From CAZYCC01 sp964645985 (lineage in GTDB: Bacteria; Bacillota; Clostridia; Oscillospirales; CAG-272), in contig CAZYCC010000025.1 in NCBI GenBank assembly GCA_964645985.1, positions 1-20,147 on the forward strand: 20,147 nt of DNA, read 5' to 3'. Shown one piece after another: positions 14,580 to 20,147 of this stretch. Under the pieces are notes generated by a model that searched no databases, had not been told where the DNA came from, and saw nothing but the letters and a program-made list of their open reading frames with translations. Within the stretch, counting starts at the first letter, position 1, and each line of letters opens with the position of its first letter. The translations under genes were made by a program, and so were the position numbers.

Positions 14580-15077
14580 CGTTTACTTGCTTTGCTGCTG
14601 GTTATCGCGCTCGCGCTGCCTGCGGCGGGGTGCGGGGAGGCGCGGCGTGAGGACGCCTGCTTCGCCCTCTTCGAGGCGATAACGGAGAATCTCGCGATCG
14701 CGGAGCACAGCCGCTTAACCGTTGACCTCTCACCTCTGCCTCTCACCGCCGATGAGGAGGCGGCGCTGCGCGAGCGCTTCGAGCGGTTCGCGCGCAAGAA
14801 GGACATCTACGTCTTTTACCTTACGCTCTCCGAGGCGCGCGAGCAGGGCTATGTTAAGCGCGCGAGCGAGAACGGGGAGCTCGTCTTCCGCAACGGGTTC
14901 CATTTCGCGTTCGGCAGCTTTGAGCAGGGCGAGGACGGAGCGCTCACCTTCGATCTCACCTATGCCTGGCGCTCAACGCGCGACGCATTCGGCGCGGACA
15001 ACGCTGTTGTCGCCCCCCACGGCGGCAGCTGGCGCCTTGAGGAGTACGATCGATGGACAGGAATGGTAGAGGAGTGA
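14556..15077 (+). CDS. Small putative lipoprotein of unknown function
   Basis: The 173-residue product starts with a basic/hydrophobic signal (KLHRLLALLLVIALALPAAGC) and a possible lipobox AAGC, giving an N-terminal lipid-anchored Cys at residue 26; the -3 position is Ala rather than the preferred Leu, so lipidation is likely but not certain. The mature part is about 148 residues, charged, with no recognised domain. The first twelve bases of the gene are duplicated (ATGAAACTTCAT twice), giving MKLHMKLH and two in-frame starts, 14556 and 14568. Neither has a Shine-Dalgarno sequence; the leader is pyrimidine-rich. An Lgt-family lipoprotein enzyme is encoded 1 kb downstream. Confidence 0.75.
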   Translation: MKLHMKLHRLLALLLVIALALPAAGCGEARREDACFALFEAITENLAIAEHSRLTVDLSPLPLTADEEAALRERFERFARKKDIYVFYLTLSEAREQGYVKRASENGELVFRNGFHFAFGSFEQGEDGALTFDLTYAWRSTRDAFGADNAVVAPHGGSWRLEEYDRWTGMVEE

Positions 15078-15133
15078 AAGCACGGATTCGCGGCGAAAAA
15101 TAATAGAGATAACAAAATGGGGTATTTCATAAA

Positions 15134-15171
15134 TTGTGAACATAGTAAAATAGAATTTGATATATTCACAA
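15134..15171. repeat. Widely spaced inverted repeat upstream of the zinc-ribbon promoter
   Basis: TTGTGAA (15134-15140) and TTCACAA (15165-15171) are perfect inverted copies 24 bp apart, ending 31 bp before the -35 box in a notably AT-rich stretch (15100-15240). It may be a protein-binding site; chance pairing in AT-rich DNA is possible. Confidence 0.35.
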
Positions 15172-15202
15172 GAATATCTAAAGAAAATTTTCAAAAAAGG
15201 CT

Positions 15203-15231
15203 TGACATTTCGGAAACAATAGTGTAAAATA
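15203..15231 (+). promoter_or_regulatory. Near-consensus promoter of the zinc-ribbon gene
   Basis: TTGACA (15203-15208), 17-bp spacer, TAAAAT (15226-15231). The start would be near 15238, followed by a leader of about 23 nt with GGAGG at 15251-15255, five bases before the ATG. Confidence 0.9.
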
Positions 15232-15241
15232 AGTTTACACC
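15223..15241. promoter_or_regulatory. Operator-like 7+5+7 dyad over the -10 box
   Basis: GTGTAAA (15223-15229) and TTTACAC (15235-15241) are perfect inverted copies around a 5-bp centre. The dyad covers the -10 box and the start point of the promoter, where a bound dimeric repressor would block transcription. The regulator is not identified. Confidence 0.6.
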
Positions 15242-15260
15242 ATCATGCACGGAGGTTAAT

Positions 15261-15728
15261 ATGTACTGCAACAAGTGTGGAAATCAAATCCCCGACAACT
15301 CCGCCGTCTGTCCCTACTGCGGATCACCCGTGGAAGGGCAGACGGTCGCTCAAAACGTATACGGCGCTCAGCAGGGGTACGTGCCGCAACCGCAGCAGCC
15401 GGTCGGCTATCCGCAAACTCCCCCTCCAACCGGGCAAGTTCCCGGGAAGGGACAAGGCATCGCCTCGCTCGTTCTCGGAATCATCGGCATCGCGCTCGCG
15501 TGGTTTTCTTGGGTAAATATCGCTACTCTCGCTTGCTCGATCATCGGCATCGCGCTTGGGTACCTTGCGCGAAAGCACTCAACCGAAGCGCTCGGTCGTC
15601 CGTACGGCATCGCGACAGCAGGTCTTGTCTTATCGATCATCGCCACGGTGCTTAACAGCATTACGCTCTTCACCTGCACCATTTGCCCGGTCGCTTGCAC
15701 TTCCTGCACATGGGCATCGCTTTTTTGA
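15261..15728 (+). CDS. Zinc-ribbon membrane protein (DUF4190-like)
   Basis: The 155-residue product has an N-terminal zinc ribbon, MYCNKCGNQIPDNSAVCPYC, with Cys3, Cys6, Cys17 and Cys20. A Gln/Pro/Tyr/Gly-rich linker (about 33-62) follows, then a DUF4190-like membrane region with two helices around ASLVLGIIGIALAWFSW and IATLACSIIGIALGYLAR. A third hydrophobic stretch near GIATAGLVLSIIATVL ends in a Cys-rich tail. Such proteins are common in Clostridia and of unknown role. The start is fixed by GGAGG five bases ahead. The gene stands alone between its own regulated promoter and a strong terminator. Confidence 0.87.
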   Translation: MYCNKCGNQIPDNSAVCPYCGSPVEGQTVAQNVYGAQQGYVPQPQQPVGYPQTPPPTGQVPGKGQGIASLVLGIIGIALAWFSWVNIATLACSIIGIALGYLARKHSTEALGRPYGIATAGLVLSIIATVLNSITLFTCTICPVACTSCTWASLF

Positions 15729-15787
15729 TTAAACTCTGCCCCTCGCCCAAAAGGTCACTCTCCGGCAACCGTTTCTCACCGAAAATC

Positions 15788-15816
15788 ATCCCGGCAATCT
15801 TTTGCCGGGATATTTT
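15788..15816 (+). terminator. Intrinsic terminator of the zinc-ribbon gene
   Basis: A perfect 10-bp stem, ATCCCGGCAA (15788-15797) with TTGCCGGGAT (15802-15811), loop TCTT, then ATTTT. It lies 60 bp after the stop codon. Confidence 0.9.
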
Positions 15817-16045
15817 CACGAAAAACGCATATGCACTCGGTAAAGCGGGAAGAGAGACGCGCGGGGATGAAACTTGCAAGTGATCATCTTCGCTACGGCG
15901 AAATCTCGTTTGCGAAAATCTTCGGCGCTATCCGCAAGGCCACAAATTGTTCCACCGAGCGAGTCTTCTCCGCGAATAAGGGGACGTGCTCGCGCGAGGG
16001 AAGAGCGCGGCGCTCCTGCGGATTGTTTCGGTTCGGTTCGCACGC

Positions 16046-16074
16046 GCTTTGTCTCGCATAAGTCGGGACAAAGC
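16046..16074. other. 8-bp perfect inverted repeat upstream of the Lgt-family gene
   Basis: GCTTTGTC (16046-16053) pairs with GACAAAGC (16067-16074) around a 13-nt loop. No T run follows on either strand, so it is not a terminator. It lies 55 bp before the start at 16130 and may be a leader structure or a binding site. Confidence 0.4.
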
Positions 16075-16129
16075 TCCCGGCCTTTCCGCGAAAGATAATC
16101 ATACGAGATAGTTCGACAATTTATGTCTT

Positions 16130-16978
16130 ATGTTTCCACAATTTACAGTCTTCGGACGACATTTCGGCAGTTATGCCGTACTCTCCGCGATCGGCGCGCT
16201 GCTCTGTGGGTTTCTCTTCTTTTGGATGATTAAGCGGCGCGGTCTTAACGACAACCACGCGATCGCCTTTTTTCTCTGGCTCGTGCCGGGAGCTTTCCTC
16301 GGTGCGCACCTGCTGTATGGGATTACGCAAGTAAAAAACTGGCACCTGCTGTGGCAGGCGAGCAGCGCGCGAGAGTTTTTCTCCGCGTTCATGACCGTCT
16401 TCGGCGGGATGGTCTTCTATGGAGGACTGATCGGCGGAATTGTTACCGCGCTTATCGTCATCCATGCGATGAAGCTCCCGCTCGCCGTCTACGCCGACTG
16501 TATGGCTCCGATCCTGCCGCTCTTTCACGGAATCGCGCGCGTCGGCTGTTTCCTCGGCGGGTGCTGCTATGGGATAGAATCCTCCTTCGGCTTTGCCGCA
16601 CGGGAAAACCCCTTCGCCCCGGAGGTGGTCGGCGTCACGCGCTTCCCTGTGCAGCTGCTCGAGTCCGGGTGTAACCTTCTGCTCGCGGGAGCGCTCTTTC
16701 TCCTCTTGCAAAAGGAAAAAACTCACCCTGCCCTTCGCGGAAAGCTGTTTCCCATTTACCTGCTCTCCTACGCGGTCATTCGCTTCGGAGATGAATTTTT
16801 GCGCGGGGATGCCATCCGCGGGTTCTGGGGGCCGCTTTCAACCTCGCAGTGGATCAGCCTCGGCATATTCGTCGCCTCGCTCACGGTGCTGCTCTTTTTG
16901 CGAGGGAAACTTCCGCCCGAGCAGCCGCGCGATCTCGCTCTCCGCGCGCCGATTCAAAAGGAAGCACAAGCGGGTTAG
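16130..16978 (+). CDS. lgt: Lgt-family prolipoprotein diacylglyceryl transferase
   Basis: Membrane enzyme that transfers diacylglycerol from phosphatidylglycerol to the lipobox Cys of prolipoproteins. The 282-residue product has about seven hydrophobic segments and the family motifs: GGMVFYGGLIGG (about 92-103), HGIARVGCFLGGCCYG (133-148) with the essential Arg137, FPVQLLES, and RFGDEFLRGD followed by STSQWISL. The usual Asn of the RxGN motif is Cys here (RVGC), a version seen in many clostridial members. It may therefore be the main Lgt or a paralogue. The start is uncertain: the ATG at 16130 gives the expected N-terminus FPQFTVFGRHFGSY, but no Shine-Dalgarno sequence precedes it. Confidence 0.87.
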   Translation: MFPQFTVFGRHFGSYAVLSAIGALLCGFLFFWMIKRRGLNDNHAIAFFLWLVPGAFLGAHLLYGITQVKNWHLLWQASSAREFFSAFMTVFGGMVFYGGLIGGIVTALIVIHAMKLPLAVYADCMAPILPLFHGIARVGCFLGGCCYGIESSFGFAARENPFAPEVVGVTRFPVQLLESGCNLLLAGALFLLLQKEKTHPALRGKLFPIYLLSYAVIRFGDEFLRGDAIRGFWGPLSTSQWISLGIFVASLTVLLFLRGKLPPEQPRDLALRAPIQKEAQAG

Positions 16979-17143
16979 AAGCAAGTATCCAGACAGGTAA
17001 CGCCTAGAAATCGTACGAGATGCTGCGCGGGGTCATTCCGAAGAAAAGCCTTCGAGAGGGCGAAAACCGTGAGAAAAGACGTAAGGGATCTCCCTCGATG
17101 AGAATGTCCTCGCGCAAACCACGAGGGGCGTTTTCCGGAGAAA

Positions 17144-17184
17144 TTCCGCAAGAACCACCCGCGCAGCGGGTGGTTCTTGCGGAA
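17144..17184. repeat. 19-bp perfect inverted repeat with a 3-nt loop
   Basis: TTCCGCAAGAACCACCCGC (17144-17162) is followed after GCA by its exact reverse complement (17166-17184). On the plus strand AAAAGAGAG follows, so it is not a standard terminator for lgt; on the minus strand TTTCTCC follows, and no minus gene lies to the right. It could be a repeat-element remnant, an RNA processing site or a transcription barrier. Confidence 0.93.
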
Positions 17185-17260
17185 AAGAGAGCAGCAGATC
17201 GCACGAACGTGTATTGGGAAAAGCGAACAACCACCGGTTGCGCGAAAGCGGTTTTTTCTC

Positions 17261-17289
17261 TTGCATCTCCTGTCGCGGCGTGGTATACT
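17261..17289 (+). promoter_or_regulatory. Promoter of the Mrp ATPase gene
   Basis: TTGCAT (17261-17266), 17-bp spacer, TATACT (17284-17289) preceded by TGG. It uses the same -35 variant as the promoter at 13233. Transcription would start near 17296, leaving a leader of about 45 nt that has a GC-rich dyad but no Shine-Dalgarno sequence. Confidence 0.82.
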
Positions 17290-17340
17290 TGGGTTTGCAC
17301 GGCGCGGCGGCGCCATCATTGCCGTTTCTTTCTTTTTGCT

Positions 17341-18234
17341 ATGGTTAGTGAGAATGATTTCCCACAGCGGGCGGGCGATGTCCCGTCTCCCGAGGACTGC
17401 GCGCACGACTGCGCGAGCTGCGGCATCGACTGCCCCTCTCGAAGCGAGGTGCAGGGCGCCGAGGCGCCCGACTTCACCGCACAGGCGAACCCCGGGAGCG
17501 CTGTGCGCCGGATGATCGGCGTTGTTTCGGGGAAGGGGGGCGTCGGCAAGTCTTTGGTGACCTCGCTGCTCGCCGTCGCGGCATCGCGCGAGGGGGCGCG
17601 CGTCGGCGTCCTCGACGCGGATGTGACGGGGCCCTCCATCCCGCGCATTTTCGGTGTGCGCGATGAGATTCTCGTCGGGGAGGAAGGTCTGCTGCCCGCG
17701 AGAACGCGCGGCGGTATCGCACTAATGTCGGTCAACCTCCTCTTGCCTGAGGAGGAGACGCCGGTAATCTGGCGGGGGCCGGTCATCGCTGGGACGGTGA
17801 AGCAATTCTGGACAGATGTGGCGTGGGGCGAGCTTGACTATCTCTTTGTCGATATGCCTCCGGGGACCGGGGACGTGCCGCTCACTGTCTTTCAGTCGCT
17901 GCCGGTAGACGGTATCGTTATCGTCACAACGCCACAGGAGCTGGTGTCGATGATCGTCGCGAAGGCGGCGAAAATGGCGGAGATGATGCACATCCCGGTG
18001 CTAGGATTACTCGAGAATATGAGTTACGTCGTCTGCCCGCACTGCGGGGAGCGGTTGTCGCTCTTTGGGGAGAGCCGGGCGCGCGAGGCGGCGCAGCACC
18101 TCGGGATCCCTCTCGCGGGGCAGCTGCCTCTTGACCCGGCGCTCGCCGCGCTCTGCGACAGGGGCGAGATCGAGCGCGCGTCCACCGACGCCATCGCTCC
18201 CGCGCTCAAGAAAATCGTGGAGAAAATCGGGTGA
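17341..18234 (+). CDS. mrp: Mrp/NBP35-family iron-sulfur carrier ATPase
   Basis: Cytoplasmic P-loop ATPase of the MinD/Mrp group that binds and passes on Fe-S clusters. The 297-residue product has a Cys-rich N-terminus (CAHDCASCGIDC, Cys20, 24, 27, 31) typical of Clostridia, the deviant Walker A VVSGKGGVGKS (about 61-71), VLDADVTGPSIPRIF, Walker B LFVDMPPGTGD, TTPQELVSMIVAKA and the cluster-binding CPHC motif in YVVCPHCGE. The ATG at 17341 is chosen because it follows the promoter and gives the standard short N-terminus. No Shine-Dalgarno sequence precedes it; the leader is pyrimidine-rich (GTTTCTTTCTTTTTGCT). It is followed after 132 bp by the AT-richer restriction-modification genes. Confidence 0.94.
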   Translation: MVSENDFPQRAGDVPSPEDCAHDCASCGIDCPSRSEVQGAEAPDFTAQANPGSAVRRMIGVVSGKGGVGKSLVTSLLAVAASREGARVGVLDADVTGPSIPRIFGVRDEILVGEEGLLPARTRGGIALMSVNLLLPEEETPVIWRGPVIAGTVKQFWTDVAWGELDYLFVDMPPGTGDVPLTVFQSLPVDGIVIVTTPQELVSMIVAKAAKMAEMMHIPVLGLLENMSYVVCPHCGERLSLFGESRAREAAQHLGIPLAGQLPLDPALAALCDRGEIERASTDAIAPALKKIVEKIG

Positions 18235-18366
18235 GGAGGGCGGGGCAAATCAAAGTGAAGAATTTTTGCACAAACATAGCTTGCCTATCCCTGCATGAGA
18301 TTGCCGAAAAAGAAAAGAAAGCTTTTGCCATCATTTGCGAATATGGGAAAATTTTTTGAAGGGCTG

Positions 18367-19119
18367 ATGCCTTATTACCACGATAGTACCGCTGCCCTAT
18401 ACCTGTCGGACTCCTTTGCGGCATTAGAAAAAATGCTGCCCGAGAAGGTCGATATGGTGTTTGCGGATCCGCCGTACTTCCTGTCAAACGACGGGATCTC
18501 TTGCAGCGCCGGAAAGGTCGTTTCGGTGAATAAAGGCGATTGGGATAAAATCGGAGGCATTGAAGAAAAACACGAATTTAACCGTCGCTGGATAAGGCTG
18601 TGCCGCCGCGCGCTAAAACCGAACGGGACGATTTGGATTAGCGGAACGATGCATAACATCTATTCTGTCGGAGTAGCGCTCGAACAGGAGGGCTTCAAGA
18701 TAATCAACAACATAACTTGGCAGAAGACCAATCCGCCCCCGAATATGGCCTGCCGGTGCTTTACGCACAGCACAGAGACCGTGCTGTGGGCGCAAAAAGA
18801 CGAGAAGGGGGCAAGGCATTATTTTAACTATGACCTCATGAAGGAGCTAAACGGCGGAAAGCAAATGAAGGACGTGTGGACCGGGGCGCTGACACCGCCC
18901 TCCGAAAAACGCTTCGGAAAACACCCGACGCAAAAACCGGTCTATCTGCTCGAACGCATTTTGCTGGCTTCTACCACGGAAAATGACGTGGTCTTAGACC
19001 CCTTTTGCGGATCATCCACAACGGGGGTTGCTTGCAAGCGCCTGAAGCGCAACTACATCGGGATTGACAACAACAGCGAATATATCCAGTTGTCGATAGA
19101 AAGACTGAAAAACGAATGA
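18367..19119 (+). CDS. dpnA: DpnA-like adenine-N6 DNA methyltransferase (predicted GATC)
   Basis: Methylates adenine, by homology in GATC; the pneumococcal DpnA also acts on single-stranded DNA and protects incoming DNA during transformation. The 250-residue product has the beta-class order: catalytic DPPYFLSNDGIS near residue 34, a recognition region, then the AdoMet-binding LDPFCGSSTTG near the C-terminus. Very DpnA-like stretches include KGDWDKIGGIEEKHEFNR, ALEQEGFKIINNITWQKTN and GKHPTQKP. An open frame starts at 18295, but the ATG at 18367 follows GAAGGG and gives an N-terminus (MPYYHDS) like that of DpnA. The stop overlaps the next gene's ATG by four bases. Visibly AT-richer than mrp, which suggests transfer. 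Confidence 0.9.
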   Translation: MPYYHDSTAALYLSDSFAALEKMLPEKVDMVFADPPYFLSNDGISCSAGKVVSVNKGDWDKIGGIEEKHEFNRRWIRLCRRALKPNGTIWISGTMHNIYSVGVALEQEGFKIINNITWQKTNPPPNMACRCFTHSTETVLWAQKDEKGARHYFNYDLMKELNGGKQMKDVWTGALTPPSEKRFGKHPTQKPVYLLERILLASTTENDVVLDPFCGSSTTGVACKRLKRNYIGIDNNSEYIQLSIERLKNE

Positions 19120-19967
19120 ACGGACGAACATTTGCGCAGTGGTTTGCCACATTCAGAGAGTCGATGAACGGGTATGGATATTATACCGATTTCGAGAAAG
19201 TATACAAAAAGACCGAGCTTTTTAAGACGGAGATTTTTATTCTCAACTCCCTCGTTGGTTCAAAAAATATCGAGCGGGACTTTGAGGCGATCGTTTCCAA
19301 ATACCCGGAATGCCTCAAGGCTGTTCCTATTTTATTAGCAGTAAGGGAAAATGAAATTTACTGTCAGGACGAAAACGGAGCTGTAAACTATCATTTCAGC
19401 AGCAAAGTTCAAACCGTTGAACAGTACAAGTATTTCATGCGGCAAACCGGTCTTTTTGATATGCTGCAAAACCATATCATCGGCAACTTATATGATTATG
19501 TTACGGGTGTGGAAGTTGGTCTTGACACAAACGGCAGAAAAAACCGTGGCGGGAACTTGATGGAGCGTTTGGTTGAGGGCTATTTGCAAAAAGCAAAGGT
19601 CGAATATTACAAGCAGATGGACTTATCCGAAACCGAGCGCAGGTGGAGCCTCGACCTCTCGGCGATTTCCGCTAAAGGGATCTCCACAAAGCGATGGGAT
19701 TTTGTGATAAAGTCTCCCTCTTGTGTATATGCGATGGAAACGAGCTTTTATGCAAGCAATGGATCTAAGCTGAACGAAACGGCAAGAAGCTATAAGGCGA
19801 TCGCGGAAGAAGCAAAGAACATTCCCGGCTTTCGATTTGTATGGATTACAGACGGCGGCGGCTGGAAAAACGCGAGGCACAATCTTGAAGAAACATTTCA
19901 AGTATTGCCGGATCTGTACAACATCGCCGATATGGAAAGCGACCTGTTCCTTTCTTTGTTTATATAA
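19116..19967 (+). CDS. dpnB: DpnII-family type II restriction endonuclease (predicted GATC)
   Basis: By family, cuts unmethylated GATC. The 283-residue product matches DpnII in length and over nearly the whole chain as I recall it: YYTDFEKVYKKT, LNSLVGSKNIERDF, DYVTGVEVGLDTNGRKNR, LDLSAIS, DFVIK, and GSKLNETARSYKAIAEE, then WITDGGGWKNARHNL. The probable PD-(D/E)XK centre is Asp195 and Glu208. The position two after Glu, which I recall as Asn in DpnII (EVNFY), is Ser210 here (ETSFY). It overlaps the methyltransferase gene by ATGA, so the two are translationally coupled. AT-richer than the flanking genes; its codon use looks foreign to the window. Confidence 0.92.
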   Translation: MNGRTFAQWFATFRESMNGYGYYTDFEKVYKKTELFKTEIFILNSLVGSKNIERDFEAIVSKYPECLKAVPILLAVRENEIYCQDENGAVNYHFSSKVQTVEQYKYFMRQTGLFDMLQNHIIGNLYDYVTGVEVGLDTNGRKNRGGNLMERLVEGYLQKAKVEYYKQMDLSETERRWSLDLSAISAKGISTKRWDFVIKSPSCVYAMETSFYASNGSKLNETARSYKAIAEEAKNIPGFRFVWITDGGGWKNARHNLEETFQVLPDLYNIADMESDLFLSLFI

Positions 19968-19975
19968 CGAGAGAG

Positions 19976-20016
19976 GGGGCGCGAGCGCGGGGCGCCCCTA
20001 TCTTCCTTTCTCTTGC
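19976..20016 (+). terminator. Probable terminator after the restriction gene
   Basis: GGGGCGC (19976-19982) pairs with GCGCCCC (19992-19998) around a 9-nt loop, followed by a pyrimidine-rich tail (TATCTTCCTTTCTCTT). The tail is not a clean T run, so efficiency is uncertain. Confidence 0.5.
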
Positions 20017-20033
20017 ATCATAAGGATACCGCA

Positions 20034-20147
20034 ATGGAGAACGAAACGCTAGCCGCCGGGGAGCCGACGGTGTCGGTCGTGGTGATTATTTACAAGACCG
20101 AGGACTATCTGCCGCGCTGCCTCGACTCGTTTTTGCGCGGGAGCTAC
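20034..20147 (+). CDS. GT2-family glycosyltransferase, N-terminal fragment (cut by window end)
   Basis: Thirty-eight codons are open to the last base. After a short acidic leader the sequence SVVVIIYKTEDYLPRCLDS is the first beta strand and helix of a family 2 glycosyltransferase, where the nucleotide-sugar binding site starts; the usual form is SVIIPVYN.E.YL..CL.S. AAGGA lies seven bases before the ATG at 20034. It follows the restriction gene by 66 bp on the same strand. Substrate cannot be judged from this part. Confidence 0.8.
   Translation, partial: MENETLAAGEPTVSVVVIIYKTEDYLPRCLDSFLRGSY

Larger units (their letters stand above)
15729..16129. other. 401-bp gap before the Lgt-family gene
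   Basis: It holds the terminator at 15788-15816 and an 8-bp perfect hairpin with a 13-nt loop (16046-16074), both listed separately. Short open frames in all directions lack Shine-Dalgarno sequences and recognisable content, so no gene is called. No clear promoter for the downstream gene is seen. Confidence 0.5.
16979..17340. other. 362-bp gap with a long hairpin and the mrp promoter
   Basis: It holds a perfect 19-bp inverted repeat (17144-17184) and the promoter at 17261-17289, both listed separately. An open frame in phase with mrp reaches back to 17020 but crosses both elements and is not taken as coding. A weak CCG/CGG hairpin followed by TTTTTT near 17234-17256 might terminate the lgt transcript. 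Confidence 0.5.

Noticed and set aside
15831..16061. Small plus-strand ORF before the Lgt-family gene
   Set aside because: No Shine-Dalgarno sequence, no recognisable content, and several equal-length frames overlap it on both strands.
17020..17340. N-terminal extension of mrp
   Set aside because: Would include the 19-bp inverted repeat and the promoter; family members start close to the Cys-rich segment.
1..20147. CRISPR array, tRNA, rRNA or insertion sequence
   Set aside because: No regularly spaced repeats, cloverleaf-like genes, rRNA signatures or transposase motifs were seen by eye.

Overview
The window reads as a chromosome segment of a GC-rich, Gram-positive Firmicutes bacterium, most likely a Clostridia/Oscillospirales-type gut lineage. 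This is inferred from a LytR-CpsA-Psr protein, a CpsB-type PHP phosphatase, a CpsC/CpsD tyrosine-kinase pair, a class B sortase with an SPQTSD-anchored substrate, an Mrp ATPase with a cysteine-rich N-terminus, and near-consensus TTGACA-N17-TATAAT promoters. No rRNA, tRNA, CRISPR array or IS element was recognised.

Layout. (A) Positions 249-6965, minus strand: an envelope polysaccharide and surface-protein unit. From one strong promoter (7013-7041) it reads cpsC, cpsD, cpsB, class B sortase, sortase substrate, then (after a 310-bp gap) an LCP-family glycopolymer transferase and galE. Polymer length control, precursor supply, polymer attachment and protein anchoring are therefore encoded side by side. 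(B) 7133-8741, minus: pepQ-like M24 peptidase and type II dehydroquinase, ending in a strong terminator. (C) 9009-13156, minus: an apparent three-gene operon of a TerB-N/TerB-C protein, a DUF2791 (BrxC/BrxD-related) P-loop ATPase and an endonuclease IV-like TIM-barrel protein. Facing away from it (13268-14254, plus) is a predicted PD-(D/E)XK-like nuclease with a winged helix, whose promoter appears to make a leaderless mRNA. This is the best candidate in the window for a poorly described defence or genome-stress system. (D) 14556-18234, plus: a small putative lipoprotein, a zinc-ribbon membrane protein behind a promoter with an operator-like dyad, an Lgt-family enzyme, and an Mrp/NBP35 ATPase. 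(E) 18367-19967, plus: a visibly AT-richer DpnII-type restriction-modification pair (DpnA-like methyltransferase and DpnII-like GATC endonuclease) without the usual DpnM partner in view, probably transferred in. (F) 20034 to the end: the start of a GT2 glycosyltransferase.

All calls rest on reading motifs and recalled family patterns; no search or alignment was run. Base-composition remarks are by eye.
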